Positions 1 to 8,304 of a stretch of 64,000 nt of DNA are shown piece by piece. Both the position numbers and the translations under genes were made by a program. This DNA is from Bacillota bacterium (GTDB taxonomy: Bacteria > Bacillota > Sulfobacillia > JAJZYS01 > JAJZLH01), in the NCBI GenBank assembly GCA_021850485.1, contig JAJZLY010000030.1, positions 1 through 64,000 of the forward strand, given 5' to 3'. Within the stretch, counting starts at the first letter, position 1; every line of letters begins with the position of its first letter. Below the pieces are notes generated by a model that was not told the origin of the DNA, ran no database searches, and saw nothing but the letters and a program-made list of their open reading frames with translations.

Positions 1-30
1 CCGAGGGTTCAAATCCTTCTGGGCGCGCCA
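1..30 (+). tRNA. 3' end of a tRNA (truncated by window edge), T-arm, acceptor and CCA
   Basis: GGGTTCAAATCC T-loop followed by acceptor 3' strand and encoded CCA; anticodon lies outside the window. Confidence 0.8.
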
Positions 31-36
31 AGCTTC

Positions 37-115
37 GCCCCTGTAGCTCAGGTGGATAGAGCGGGGGTTTCCTAAACCCTGTCTGCCGGGGGTTCGAGTC
101 CCTCCAGGGGCGCCA
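37..115 (+). tRNA. tRNA-Arg (anticodon CCT)
   Basis: Acceptor GCCCCTG/CAGGGGC, anticodon loop TTCCTAA, GGTTCGAGTCC T-arm, encoded CCA. Confidence 0.9.
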
Positions 116-118
116 ATA

Positions 119-583
119 TTGGAGGGGACCGGCGCGCACAGTCACTTCCTGCGGCAGGCCCTGGCCGAGGCGGAGGTCGCCCTGGCGATGGGCGAGGTGC
201 CGGTCGGGGCGGTCGTGGTGCTGTCCGGCGAGGTGATCGCTCGGGCGCACAACCTGCGGGAGACCTTGCACGATCCGACGGCCCATGCTGAGATGCTCGC
301 CTTGCGCCAGGCAGCGGCCCAGCTTCAAGACTGGCGCCTGCCGGACGCCACGCTGTACGTTACCCTCGAGCCCTGCTTGATGTGTGCGGCGGCGATTGCC
401 GACAGCCGCTTGAAGCGGGTCGTCTTCTCGGCCTACGATCTGGAGAAGGGGGCCTTGGGCTCGCGTCACCATGTGCTCGGGGATGGCCCGGACAGTCGGC
501 GGACAGAAGTGCTGGGAGGCCTGATGGAGGAGGAAGCAAGCGCTCTCTTGAAGAGGTTTTTTCTGTCGAGGAGGGATGTCTGA
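119..583 (+). CDS. tadA: tRNA-specific adenosine deaminase TadA
   Basis: HAEMLAL and PCLMCAAAI zinc-deaminase motifs; synteny with SRP RNA-dnaX; TTG start 3 nt after tRNA-Arg CCA is uncertain. Confidence 0.9.
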   Translation: MEGTGAHSHFLRQALAEAEVALAMGEVPVGAVVVLSGEVIARAHNLRETLHDPTAHAEMLALRQAAAQLQDWRLPDATLYVTLEPCLMCAAAIADSRLKRVVFSAYDLEKGALGSRHHVLGDGPDSRRTEVLGGLMEEEASALLKRFFLSRRDV

Positions 584-663
584 GCGGTTGAAAGAGCCGC
601 ACTCGAAATGCGGTAGGCGGGCACAAACTCGTCTCGTGGGTTCGAATCCCACTCCCTCCGCCA
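570..663 (+). tRNA. tRNA-Ser (anticodon CGA)
   Basis: GGAGGGA/TCCCTCC acceptor, loop CTCGAAA, long variable arm, CCA; overlaps 3' end of tadA. Confidence 0.93.
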
Positions 664-673
664 TGAATGTTTT

Positions 674-767
674 GGAGAGGTGTCCGAGTGGTTGAAGGAG
701 GATGTCTGGAAAGCATCCAGGCGGGCTAAAACCTGCCTCGTGGGTTCGAATCCCACCCTCTCCGCCA
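674..767 (+). tRNA. tRNA-Ser (anticodon GGA)
   Basis: GGAGAGG/CCTCTCC acceptor, loop CTGGAAA, long variable arm, CCA. Confidence 0.93.
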
Positions 768-779
768 AGATTTCGATTT

Positions 780-1048
780 GGTCGTGCTAGATGGGGAGGT
801 AGCGGTGCCCTGTACCCGCAATCCGCTACAGCGGGGTTGAACTCCGGTCCCCGGCCCTGGCTCTCACTGCACACCACCCAACGGCCCGTTGACGGTTCGG
901 CCCTGCGCGACGTGGACCTCTGAACCCCGTCAGGCCCGGAAGGGAGCAGCGGTAAGGAGTACAAGCGAGTGCCGCAGGTCCCCCGAGCTAGAGGGCAGAC
1001 GGGGGGTCCCCCGGTGGGAGACGGCGGCCAAAGGCCGGTGCACGGCCG
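780..1048 (+). ncRNA. ffs: Signal recognition particle RNA, large Bacillus type with Alu domain
   Basis: TAGCGGTGCCCTGTACCCGCAATCCGCTACAGC Alu-domain signature and GTCAGGCCCGGAAGGGAGCAGC S-domain signature; synteny tadA-scr-dnaX; ends approximate. Confidence 0.9.
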
Positions 1049-1059
1049 CCCAATTCCGC

Positions 1060-1085
1060 AAGGGGAAGCCAAGTGGCTTCCCCTT
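1060..1085 (+). terminator. Hairpin downstream of SRP RNA
   Basis: AGGGGAAGCCA/TGGCTTCCCCTT perfect inverted repeat. Confidence 0.6.
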
Positions 1086-1136
1086 GTGTATGGCCCGGTA
1101 GCAGAAGTTGCGTATGGGTCTGAGGGGAGGGACAGC

Positions 1137-2435
1137 GTGCACCAGGCATTGTATCGAGCCTACCGACCGCACCGCTTCGAGCAGGTGGTGGGCCAGGACC
1201 ATGCTGTGACCATCTTTCGCAATGCACTGCGCCGGCAGCGACTCGGCCATGCCTATCTGCTCAGCGGGCCGCACGGTGTCGGCAAGACCAGCTTGGCCCG
1301 GATTGTGGCGATGGCTGCAAACTGCCTGGATCCGCAAGACGGTGAGCCGTGCCTGACCTGCGAGGCCTGCCTGAACGCCCAGCTCTACACGGTGGAGATC
1401 GACGCTGCGTCCAACAATGGGGTCGATGATACCAGGGACCTCAGGGAGCGCGCTCAGTTTGTGCCGGCGATGGGCCATAAGAAGGTTTACATCATCGACG
1501 AGGCGCACGCCCTCAGCCCTCAGTCGTTTAACGTGTTGCTGAAGATCCTGGAGGAGCCCCCCGAGCATCTGATTTTCTTGTTTGCCACTACCGTCCCCGA
1601 GAAGATGCCGCCCACAGTGTTGTCCCGCTGCCAGCGGATCAATCTGCGCCGCCATGAGGATGCCGAGGTGGCCGCCCAACTGGTGGCTGTGGCTAATCAA
1701 GAGGGACTCGCTGTGGCCGCCGACGCCGTGGAATGGATTTCACGCAAGGCGGAAGGGAGCATGCGCGACGGGCTGGCCATGCTCGAACTGGCAGCATCCT
1801 ATGCCGATGATGAAGTCACGGTGGCAGACGCCCGCAGGGCCCTGGGCAGCGTTCCGGAAGAGGAGGTCGCAGCTCTGCTGGCGGCGGTGCAAGCCGGAAG
1901 CGGAGAAGCGATATTGGACCGGACGGCCGCCCTCGAACGAGAGGGTGCGGATTTTGCGCAGCTGAGCCACGACCTGCTCGACGAAGTGGGACGGCGCATG
2001 ACGGCCGCCTACCGGCAGGGTGAAGCCGCAGCGCCTGCGTTCTGGTTGGGGCTGTGTCGGGAACTCCTGACGCTGGAAGCGGGTGGCGTCGGCAGTCAGA
2101 TCGGGCGGCTCAGCCTGGAGTCGAGACTGCTGGCCGCCGCAGCGTCAGCTCAGAAGGCAAGCGCCCCGTCGGCAGCCGCGGCCCCGGTCAGTGCCTTGCC
2201 AATCGCTGTGGACACCCTGGCACAGCTCTCGGGTGGTCGGGAGCGGTGGTTCGATATCTTGCTGCAAGGTGCCTCGGCTCGTCACCAAGATGGCGAGGTG
2301 TGGATTGAGTTCCCGTCGCCCGGCTCGTTGATCCGCGCCGAACAGGAGGACGCTCGCCGCCTGTTCGAGAAGGGCTTGGAGCAGATTTTGGGACGCTCCG
2401 TACAGATCCACTTCAGCATGAGCAAGGGGCGATAA
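1137..2435 (+). CDS. dnaX: DNA polymerase III subunit gamma/tau
   Basis: VHQALYRAYRPHRFEQVVGQDH start; Walker A GPHGVGKTS; C-x8-C-x2-C-x2-C zinc module; DEAHALS. GTG at 1137 preceded by GAGGGGAGG; track start at 969 lies inside SRP RNA. Confidence 0.93.
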   Translation: MHQALYRAYRPHRFEQVVGQDHAVTIFRNALRRQRLGHAYLLSGPHGVGKTSLARIVAMAANCLDPQDGEPCLTCEACLNAQLYTVEIDAASNNGVDDTRDLRERAQFVPAMGHKKVYIIDEAHALSPQSFNVLLKILEEPPEHLIFLFATTVPEKMPPTVLSRCQRINLRRHEDAEVAAQLVAVANQEGLAVAADAVEWISRKAEGSMRDGLAMLELAASYADDEVTVADARRALGSVPEEEVAALLAAVQAGSGEAILDRTAALEREGADFAQLSHDLLDEVGRRMTAAYRQGEAAAPAFWLGLCRELLTLEAGGVGSQIGRLSLESRLLAAAASAQKASAPSAAAAPVSALPIAVDTLAQLSGGRERWFDILLQGASARHQDGEVWIEFPSPGSLIRAEQEDARRLFEKGLEQILGRSVQIHFSMSKGR

Positions 2436-2437
2436 CC

Positions 2438-2752
2438 GTGGGCATGGATATGCACAAGCTGATGAAGCAGGCACAAAAGATGCAGCAGCAGGCACAAGAG
2501 GTGCAAAGAAGTCTGGCCAACCAGACGGTGGAGGGCACCGCAGGCGGCGGTGCGGTACGCGTGGTGGCCAGCGGCAGTCAGGAGATCCGCAGCCTACACA
2601 TCGATCCTGAGGCGCTCAGTGGCGGCGATGCGGAATTGCTTGAGGACTTGATTCTGGCCGCCGTCAACGACGCGCTGAGCAGGTCCAGGGCCCTGGCCCA
2701 AGAGGCGATGGCCAGGGTCACCGGGCAGCTGCAGATGCCGCCGCTCGGATGA
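2438..2752 (+). CDS. YbaB/EbfC family nucleoid-associated protein
   Basis: MDMHKLMKQAQKMQQQAQEVQ N-terminus; synteny dnaX-yaaK-recR. Confidence 0.92.
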   Translation: MGMDMHKLMKQAQKMQQQAQEVQRSLANQTVEGTAGGGAVRVVASGSQEIRSLHIDPEALSGGDAELLEDLILAAVNDALSRSRALAQEAMARVTGQLQMPPLG

Positions 2753-3345
2753 ACACACAAGGACCGATTGCCCGCCTGGTGGAGGAATTGGCCCGGTTGC
2801 CTGGCGTCGGACCCAAGAGCGCCCAGCGCTTGGCCTACTGGGTGTTGCGTCAAGACCCGCAGCGGGTGCAGGCGCTGGCCTCAGCGCTGACCGACGCCCG
2901 GACCAACGTGCAGCGCTGTTCAGCGTGCCAGGATCTGACCGACCGCGATCCCTGCGTGATCTGTGCCGATCCGAGACGTGACCACAGCACCATCTTGGTG
3001 GTTGAAGAGCCCCGTGACGTACAGGCCGTAGAGCGGATCCAGGAATACCGAGGCGTCTATCACGTGCTCGGTGGGGCCCTGTCGCCCATGGACGGGATCG
3101 GTCCGGAAGACCTTCGGGTCAGGGAGTTGATCCAGCGTTTGGGTGCGGACGGCGTGACAGAACTGATCTTGGCCACCGACCCGGACGTGGAGGGAGATGC
3201 TACAGCCCTCTACCTGGCCAAGATCTTGAGACGGCCAGACCTCAAAATTTCGCGTATCGCCCGCGGTTTGCCGGCCGGCGCCGACATCGACTTCGCCGAC
3301 GAGGTCACCTTGGCGCGTGCCTTGGAGGGACGAGTCGAGGTCTAG
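2749..3345 (+). CDS. recR: Recombination protein RecR
   Basis: LPGVGPKSAQRLAYW HhH, CSACQDLTDRDPCVIC zinc finger, Toprim ATDPDVEGDATALYL. Confidence 0.95.
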   Translation: MNTQGPIARLVEELARLPGVGPKSAQRLAYWVLRQDPQRVQALASALTDARTNVQRCSACQDLTDRDPCVICADPRRDHSTILVVEEPRDVQAVERIQEYRGVYHVLGGALSPMDGIGPEDLRVRELIQRLGADGVTELILATDPDVEGDATALYLAKILRRPDLKISRIARGLPAGADIDFADEVTLARALEGRVEV

Positions 3346-3432
3346 GCTGCGCAGGAGCCTAGGATATGCATACTGCGGATTTGTGTTGAGCCACGAGGTT
3401 GGTGACCCGCTGGCCCGAGAGGAGGGAACGAA

Positions 3433-3847
3433 GTGCCGCCAAAGTGGCCGGCGGACTTGCCGGTGGTCCAGGTGCGGATCGCCCGCCCGACCCGGCGCCT
3501 CCACGATGTGCTTTGGTTTTACGAAAGCGGCCTCGGCTTGGTGCGCCTGGGCGAGTTCCGCGATCACGCCGGGTACAGCGGCGTGGTGCATGGAGATGCC
3601 GGACACCCGCTATCACCTGGAGTTCACCGAGCGAGAAAGCGGCGAGCGCTACCCTCCACCGTCAAGGGACAACCTGCTCGTCTTCTACATGCCTGATCGG
3701 CAGGCGATCGAGCGGATTGTTGACTGGCTGAGCGGGCGCGGCTACACGTCCGTGGCGGCGGAAAATCCCTATTGGCAGAACAAGGGTGTCACCATCGAGG
3801 ACCCTGACGGGTGGCGGAGGGCGCTCATGGAGTCGCCTGGGATCTAG
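3433..3847 (+). pseudogene. VOC/glyoxalase-family protein split across two frames (frameshift near 3588-3598)
   Basis: N-terminal half VQVRIARPTRRLHDVLWFYESGLGLVRLGEFRDHAGYSGVVHG in one frame; C-terminal half MPDTRYHLEFTERESGER...GVTIEDPDGWR in another. Confidence 0.7.
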
Positions 3848-4056
3848 ATTCTCCGGCTCTGCCCAGGGCCTATTGTGAGATCGGCCACCAGGCACGTTGA
3901 TGCGGCGAGACGCTGATGGGACATGGCCCAGTGATTGCGATCCATCTCAGAGCCGCTCGGTATGGTGTATCGATCGGCAGATTTTTGGTATCGTTAGCCG
4001 TCGGACACCGCCGCGGCCCAGAATACAGTCTAAGGGAGGGAGTACACCCCAGTGGT

Positions 4057-6075
4057 GTGCGCAACGAAGTGACCTTTGGCAGCGTCTGGATACCTATCGT
4101 CGCGTCGGTCATCGCTATTTTGACCGGCCTCGGACTGATCGTTCAGGTCTTGCGTCAGGACGCCGGGACGGCCCGCATGCAAGAGATCTCCAAGGCGATT
4201 CAGGAGGGTGCCACCGCCTACCTCAACCGCCAGTACCGGACGGTTGCCGTAGTGGCTGTTGCCTTGTTTGTGGTCATCGCACTGGTGCTGTCGGTGCAGA
4301 CGGCGGCGTTTTTTGTGGTCGGTGCCGTGTTGTCGGCGTCGGCCGGCTACGTCGGCCTGAACGTGGCAGTACGGGCCAACGTGCGGGCGGCGCAAGCGGC
4401 GTCGCACGGCGTTGGACCAGCGCTCAGAACAGCCATCAGAGGTGGTGCTGTGACCGGGTTGCTGGTTGTCGGTCTGGCATTGGTAGGCACGACGGTGCTG
4501 ACCGTGATCGCCGGTAACCCAACCGCCATCATCGGCTTTGGATTCGGAGCCAGCCTGATCTCGGTGTTTGCCCGGCTGGGTGGCGGCATTTACACCAAGG
4601 CGGCAGACGTCGGTGCCGACCTCGTGGGCAAGGTGGAGGCAGGCATCCCCGAGGACGATCCGAGAAACCCGGCGGTGATCGCCGACAATGTCGGGGACAA
4701 CGTCGGCGACTGCGCCGGCATGGCTGCGGACTTGTTTGAAACATACGTGGTGACGGCTGTAGCAGCCATGCTGCTTGGCTTTTTGTACCTGCACTCCACT
4801 CAGGGTGTCGTCTTACCTTTGGTCCTGGGCGGCGTCGCCGTGGTGGCTTCGGTGATCGGCATTTTGAGCATGCGGACCACGGGCGGCAGCGTGAACAAGA
4901 TCATGGGCGCCCTGTACAGCGGGGTCTGGGTCAGCGCCATCTTATCCCTCGTCGGGTTCTTCTTTGTGGTCCAGTCACTGATGGGTAGCCTGAGCCTGTT
5001 CTACGCTGCCGCGGTTGGCATCGTTGTAACGGTGGCGCTGATGTATCTGACCGACTACTTCACATCGCACAAGTACAACCCGACCCGCGGCATCGCCGAG
5101 GCTTCGCAGACTGGCCACGCCACGAACGTGATCGCTGGTTTGGCGGTAGGCATGAAGGCAACGGCCCTGCCGGTCCTGGTCATCGGTGCGGGGATTCTGG
5201 TCGCCTTCCACTTCGGAGGCGTCTATGGTGTCGGTATCGCCGCCATGGGCCTGGTGTCGCAGGCCGGTATCGTTGTCACCCTCGACTCCTACGGACCGAT
5301 CACCGACAACGCCGGCGGCATCGCCGAGATGGCCGATATGTCGGAAGACGTGCGAAACACCACAGATCCGCTGGATGCTGTCGGCAACACCACCAAGGCT
5401 CTCACCAAGGGCTACGCCATCGGGTCGGCTGCCTTGGCCGCGATCGCCCTGTTCGCCTCCTATACCCAGGAGGTGACCAAGACCGTAGGCGTACCCGTCA
5501 CCTTCGATCTATCCAACCCCTTGGTGCTGGTCGGCCTGTTCGTCGGCGGCGTGTTGCCGTTCTTGTTCTCGTCATTGACGATCCAGGCCGTGGGACGAGC
5601 CGCCTTCCATGTGGTCAACGAGGTGCGTCGGCAGTTTCGAGAGATGCCTGGCATCATGGCCGGCACGCAGAAACCGGACTATGCCCGCTCGGTGGATATT
5701 GTGACCAAGGCCGCCCTGCGCGAGATGTTCGTCCCAGCCCTGATCCCTGTATTCGCCCCGATCCTGGTCGGTGTGTTGCTCGGTCCAGTCGCCCTCGGTG
5801 GGCTGCTGATCGGGGCTATTGTGGTCGGGCTATTCTTGGCCATCTTCATGACTTCCGGCGGCGCATCCTGGGACAACGCCAAGAAGCTGATCGAGGATGG
5901 GAGCTACGGCGGCAAGGGCACGGAGACGCACGCCGCATCAGTGACCGGCGACACGGTGGGCGACCCGTTCAAGGACACCGCCGGGCCAGCCATCAACCCG
6001 ATGATCAAGATCATCAACATCGTCGCCCTGCTGGTAGCACCACTGATTGCGATCCACTTCGCCATTCACCTCTAA
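4057..6075 (+). CDS. hppA: Membrane-bound proton-translocating pyrophosphatase, K+-independent type
   Basis: [45 protein letters not shown] signature; [16 protein letters not shown]; start refined to GTG 4057. Confidence 0.95.
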   Translation: MRNEVTFGSVWIPIVASVIAILTGLGLIVQVLRQDAGTARMQEISKAIQEGATAYLNRQYRTVAVVAVALFVVIALVLSVQTAAFFVVGAVLSASAGYVGLNVAVRANVRAAQAASHGVGPALRTAIRGGAVTGLLVVGLALVGTTVLTVIAGNPTAIIGFGFGASLISVFARLGGGIYTKAADVGADLVGKVEAGIPEDDPRNPAVIADNVGDNVGDCAGMAADLFETYVVTAVAAMLLGFLYLHSTQGVVLPLVLGGVAVVASVIGILSMRTTGGSVNKIMGALYSGVWVSAILSLVGFFFVVQSLMGSLSLFYAAAVGIVVTVALMYLTDYFTSHKYNPTRGIAEASQTGHATNVIAGLAVGMKATALPVLVIGAGILVAFHFGGVYGVGIAAMGLVSQAGIVVTLDSYGPITDNAGGIAEMADMSEDVRNTTDPLDAVGNTTKALTKGYAIGSAALAAIALFASYTQEVTKTVGVPVTFDLSNPLVLVGLFVGGVLPFLFSSLTIQAVGRAAFHVVNEVRRQFREMPGIMAGTQKPDYARSVDIVTKAALREMFVPALIPVFAPILVGVLLGPVALGGLLIGAIVVGLFLAIFMTSGGASWDNAKKLIEDGSYGGKGTETHAASVTGDTVGDPFKDTAGPAINPMIKIINIVALLVAPLIAIHFAIHL

Positions 6076-6097
6076 CCAAAGCGTCTGACGGACTGGC

Positions 6098-6130
6098 GGC
6101 TGGGGCCGGGCACTCTGCCCGGCCCCAGCC
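6098..6130 (+). terminator. Strong hairpin after hppA
   Basis: GGCTGGGGCCGGGCA-CTC-TGCCCGGCCCCAGCC perfect stem; no long T tract. Confidence 0.6.
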
Positions 6131-6151
6131 CTGTCTCGATCCGGGTCCGGT

Positions 6152-6168
6152 TTAACACATCCTTAACC
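6152..6168 (+). promoter_or_regulatory. Candidate PhoP-box-like direct repeat
   Basis: TTAACA-N5-TTAACC (11-bp period) upstream of phosphate-type MFS transporter. Confidence 0.35.
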
Positions 6169-6330
6169 CACCGCCGATCACCGCTCCACTAATCTGACAC
6201 TAGAGTGATCAGGTAGGAGGAGGCCGGGCCAGATGGTGGCGAAGATACTTGGTACCAGGTACCTCCCGGACGCATCAATCTCAGCCTACTTCGCGCGGCG
6301 ATCGGCTGCGGCAGGGAGGAGAGGGGAGTC

Positions 6331-7716
6331 ATGAGCGTGGCTGGTTCGCAAGACCAGGGCTCGACCCTCAGTGTCCTCAAGGCCTTCGACGAGGCCAAAA
6401 TGCAGGGCTTTCACTGGCGAACGGTATTTACCGCCGGCATGGGGTTTTTCACAGACGCCTACGATCTGTTTATCATCGGTACTGTCACCGCCATCTTGAC
6501 CCCGATCTGGGGCCTGACCACCGGCAACATCGCAATCTTGAACTCCACATCGCTGGCAGCTGCAGCACTCGGGGCGCTCTTGTTCGGCCGGCTGATGGAC
6601 CGCTTCGGCCGCAAGGCCATGTATGGCATCGAGATGACTATGCTCACGCTCGGTGCCATTTTATGTGCCTTCGCCCCGTCCTTCGGCTGGCTGGTGGCGT
6701 TTCGGGTGCTGGTCGGGTTCGGTGTCGGCGGGGACTATCCGACCAGTTCGGTGCTGATGAGCGAGTATTCCAACCGCAACAACCGCGGGCTGCTGGTGAC
6801 CATGGTGTTCGCCATGCAGGGCCTGGGCCTGCTGGTCGGACCTTTGGTGGCAGCGGCACTTCTGTCCACGGCGATGCCGCATGACATTGTGTGGCGGGTG
6901 ATGCTTGGCCTAGGGGCGATCCCCGCCGCCTCGGTGATCTACCTGCGCCGCAAGATGGCCGAGACGCCGCGCTATCTGGCGGTGGTTCGCGGCGATGTGG
7001 CCAAGGCAGGGGCCCTGGTCAGCGCCCTGACCACGACCGCGGTAGAAAAGGCGAGGGTGACCACCCAGCGGGTGGTGCGCCAGACCTGGAACAAGAGAAA
7101 CGTGATCCGCCTGATCGGCACCGCCGGCAGCTGGTTTTTGCTCGACGTCGCCTTCTACGGCAACGGCGTCTCGTCGCAGCTGATCCTCAAGGCGCTTTTG
7201 CCCGGAGACCCGCTCATCATCACGACCTTGGTGGCGGCCGGTGTGTTCTTGATCGCCGCCATCCCCGGTTATCTGGTGGCCGCCCGGTACATGGACAAAT
7301 TGGGCCGCAAGGCGATCCAGCTCACCGGCTTCGTGGTCATGGCTCTGGCCTATGGCGCCTTGTTCCTGGCTCCGGGCATCGTCAAGCTGCCATTTTTGTT
7401 CCTGATCATCTATGGGGTCAGCTACTTCTTCATCGAGTTTGGTCCAAACACAACCACCTTCTTGGTACCAGCCGAGGTGTTTCCCACTAATCTGCGCGGT
7501 AGCGGTCATGGCATGTCAGCGGCGGCTGGTAAGGTGGGGGCCTTCCTGGGCGCCTTCTTTCTGCCCGTGATCCTGGCCAGCAGCGGCCTGCCGTTTACGA
7601 TGGGCCTGCTGGCTGGGGTCGCCCTGTTAGGAGTGCTGCTTACGGCGCTGATTCTGCCCGAGATGCGCGGCCACTCGCTGGACGATACCGAAGAGCTGAT
7701 TCCCGTCACTCCCTGA
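6331..7716 (+). CDS. MFS transporter, phosphate:H+ symporter-like
   Basis: AGMGFFTDAYDLFIIGTVTAIL, DRFGRKAMYG, GVGGDYPTSSVLMSEY, 12 TM pattern typical of Pho84-like PHS family. Confidence 0.8.
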   Translation: MSVAGSQDQGSTLSVLKAFDEAKMQGFHWRTVFTAGMGFFTDAYDLFIIGTVTAILTPIWGLTTGNIAILNSTSLAAAALGALLFGRLMDRFGRKAMYGIEMTMLTLGAILCAFAPSFGWLVAFRVLVGFGVGGDYPTSSVLMSEYSNRNNRGLLVTMVFAMQGLGLLVGPLVAAALLSTAMPHDIVWRVMLGLGAIPAASVIYLRRKMAETPRYLAVVRGDVAKAGALVSALTTTAVEKARVTTQRVVRQTWNKRNVIRLIGTAGSWFLLDVAFYGNGVSSQLILKALLPGDPLIITTLVAAGVFLIAAIPGYLVAARYMDKLGRKAIQLTGFVVMALAYGALFLAPGIVKLPFLFLIIYGVSYFFIEFGPNTTTFLVPAEVFPTNLRGSGHGMSAAAGKVGAFLGAFFLPVILASSGLPFTMGLLAGVALLGVLLTALILPEMRGHSLDDTEELIPVTP

Positions 7717-7737
7717 TCATTCTCTGCGGTGTCGGCC

Positions 7738-7770
7738 AGAGAGAGCCCCGTCAGTGATGGGGCTCTCTCT
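7738..7770 (+). terminator. Hairpin after MFS gene
   Basis: AGAGAGAGCCCC / GGGGCTCTCTCT inverted repeat. Confidence 0.65.
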
Positions 7771-7810
7771 GACGCTTGACAGAGTCCTTTGTGAGATTCA
7801 ATATCGACTA

Positions 7811-7825
7811 TGAGAATGATTATCA
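7811..7825 (+). promoter_or_regulatory. Candidate Fur box
   Basis: TGAGAATGATTATCA; 7-1-7 inverted repeat with one mismatch to TGATAATNATTATCA. Confidence 0.65.
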
Positions 7826-7839
7826 GTGAGGAGTCACGA

Positions 7840-8301
7840 GTGATGGACGACAGACGCGACATGGCACTGGCGATGGACCGACTGCTGGCGCACGGACACG
7901 CCGTGACGCCACAGCGCCGGTTGGTGGCGCAGGCCTTGCGGGACGCCGCCGGGCCGATCTCCGCACAGGAGTTGAGCGCGGCGCTCGAGCCGGGCCGGGG
8001 CATCGGTCAGATGACTGTTTATCGGACCCTAGCCCTGCTGGCTGACGCAGGCGTCGCCTATCAGATTGCCGCCACTGATGCCGATCGGCATCTGGCGCGC
8101 TATGTCTTTTGCTCAGGCAGCCATCACCACCATCTGGTCTGCCAGACTTGCCACGCGGTGCTGGAGGTCGGCGGCTGCGGCATGGAGTCCGTGGACCGAG
8201 ACGTCGAGCAGCGAACCGGCTTTGCAGGAGTTGGCCACCATCTGGATTTTGTGGGCACCTGCCCGGCATGCGCCGCCGTCGCATCCGGCGAGGGGCACTA
8301 G
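7840..8301 (+). CDS. Fur family metal-responsive repressor
   Basis: winged helix TPQRRLVAQALRDAAGPISAQELSAAL...TVYRTLALLADAG; HHHHLVCQTC metal site; start 7840 GTG or 7843 ATG downstream of GAGGAG. Confidence 0.9.
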   Translation: MMDDRRDMALAMDRLLAHGHAVTPQRRLVAQALRDAAGPISAQELSAALEPGRGIGQMTVYRTLALLADAGVAYQIAATDADRHLARYVFCSGSHHHHLVCQTCHAVLEVGGCGMESVDRDVEQRTGFAGVGHHLDFVGTCPACAAVASGEGH

Positions 8302-8304
8302 ACC

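Noticed and set aside
360-768. Antisense ORFs (360..716 and 466..768) with ERVGFEPTR / EWDSNPRDE-type peptides
   Set aside because: They are translations of the reverse complement of tRNA-Ser genes and tadA; a common spurious annotation, not real proteins.
1582-1965. Possible programmed frameshift product in dnaX (alternative + ORF)
   Set aside because: dnaX frame is continuous and conserved to its stop; no slippery A-rich heptamer with downstream stem was evident.
3897-4794. ORFs 3897..4517 (+) and 4030..4794 (-) overlapping hppA
   Set aside because: Low-complexity, Arg/Gly/His-rich alternative frames of a clear hppA gene in high-GC DNA.
6891-7509. Long overlapping ORFs on both strands inside the MFS gene
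   Set aside because: Alternative-frame translations with GC-rich residue bias; the MFS frame explains the region.
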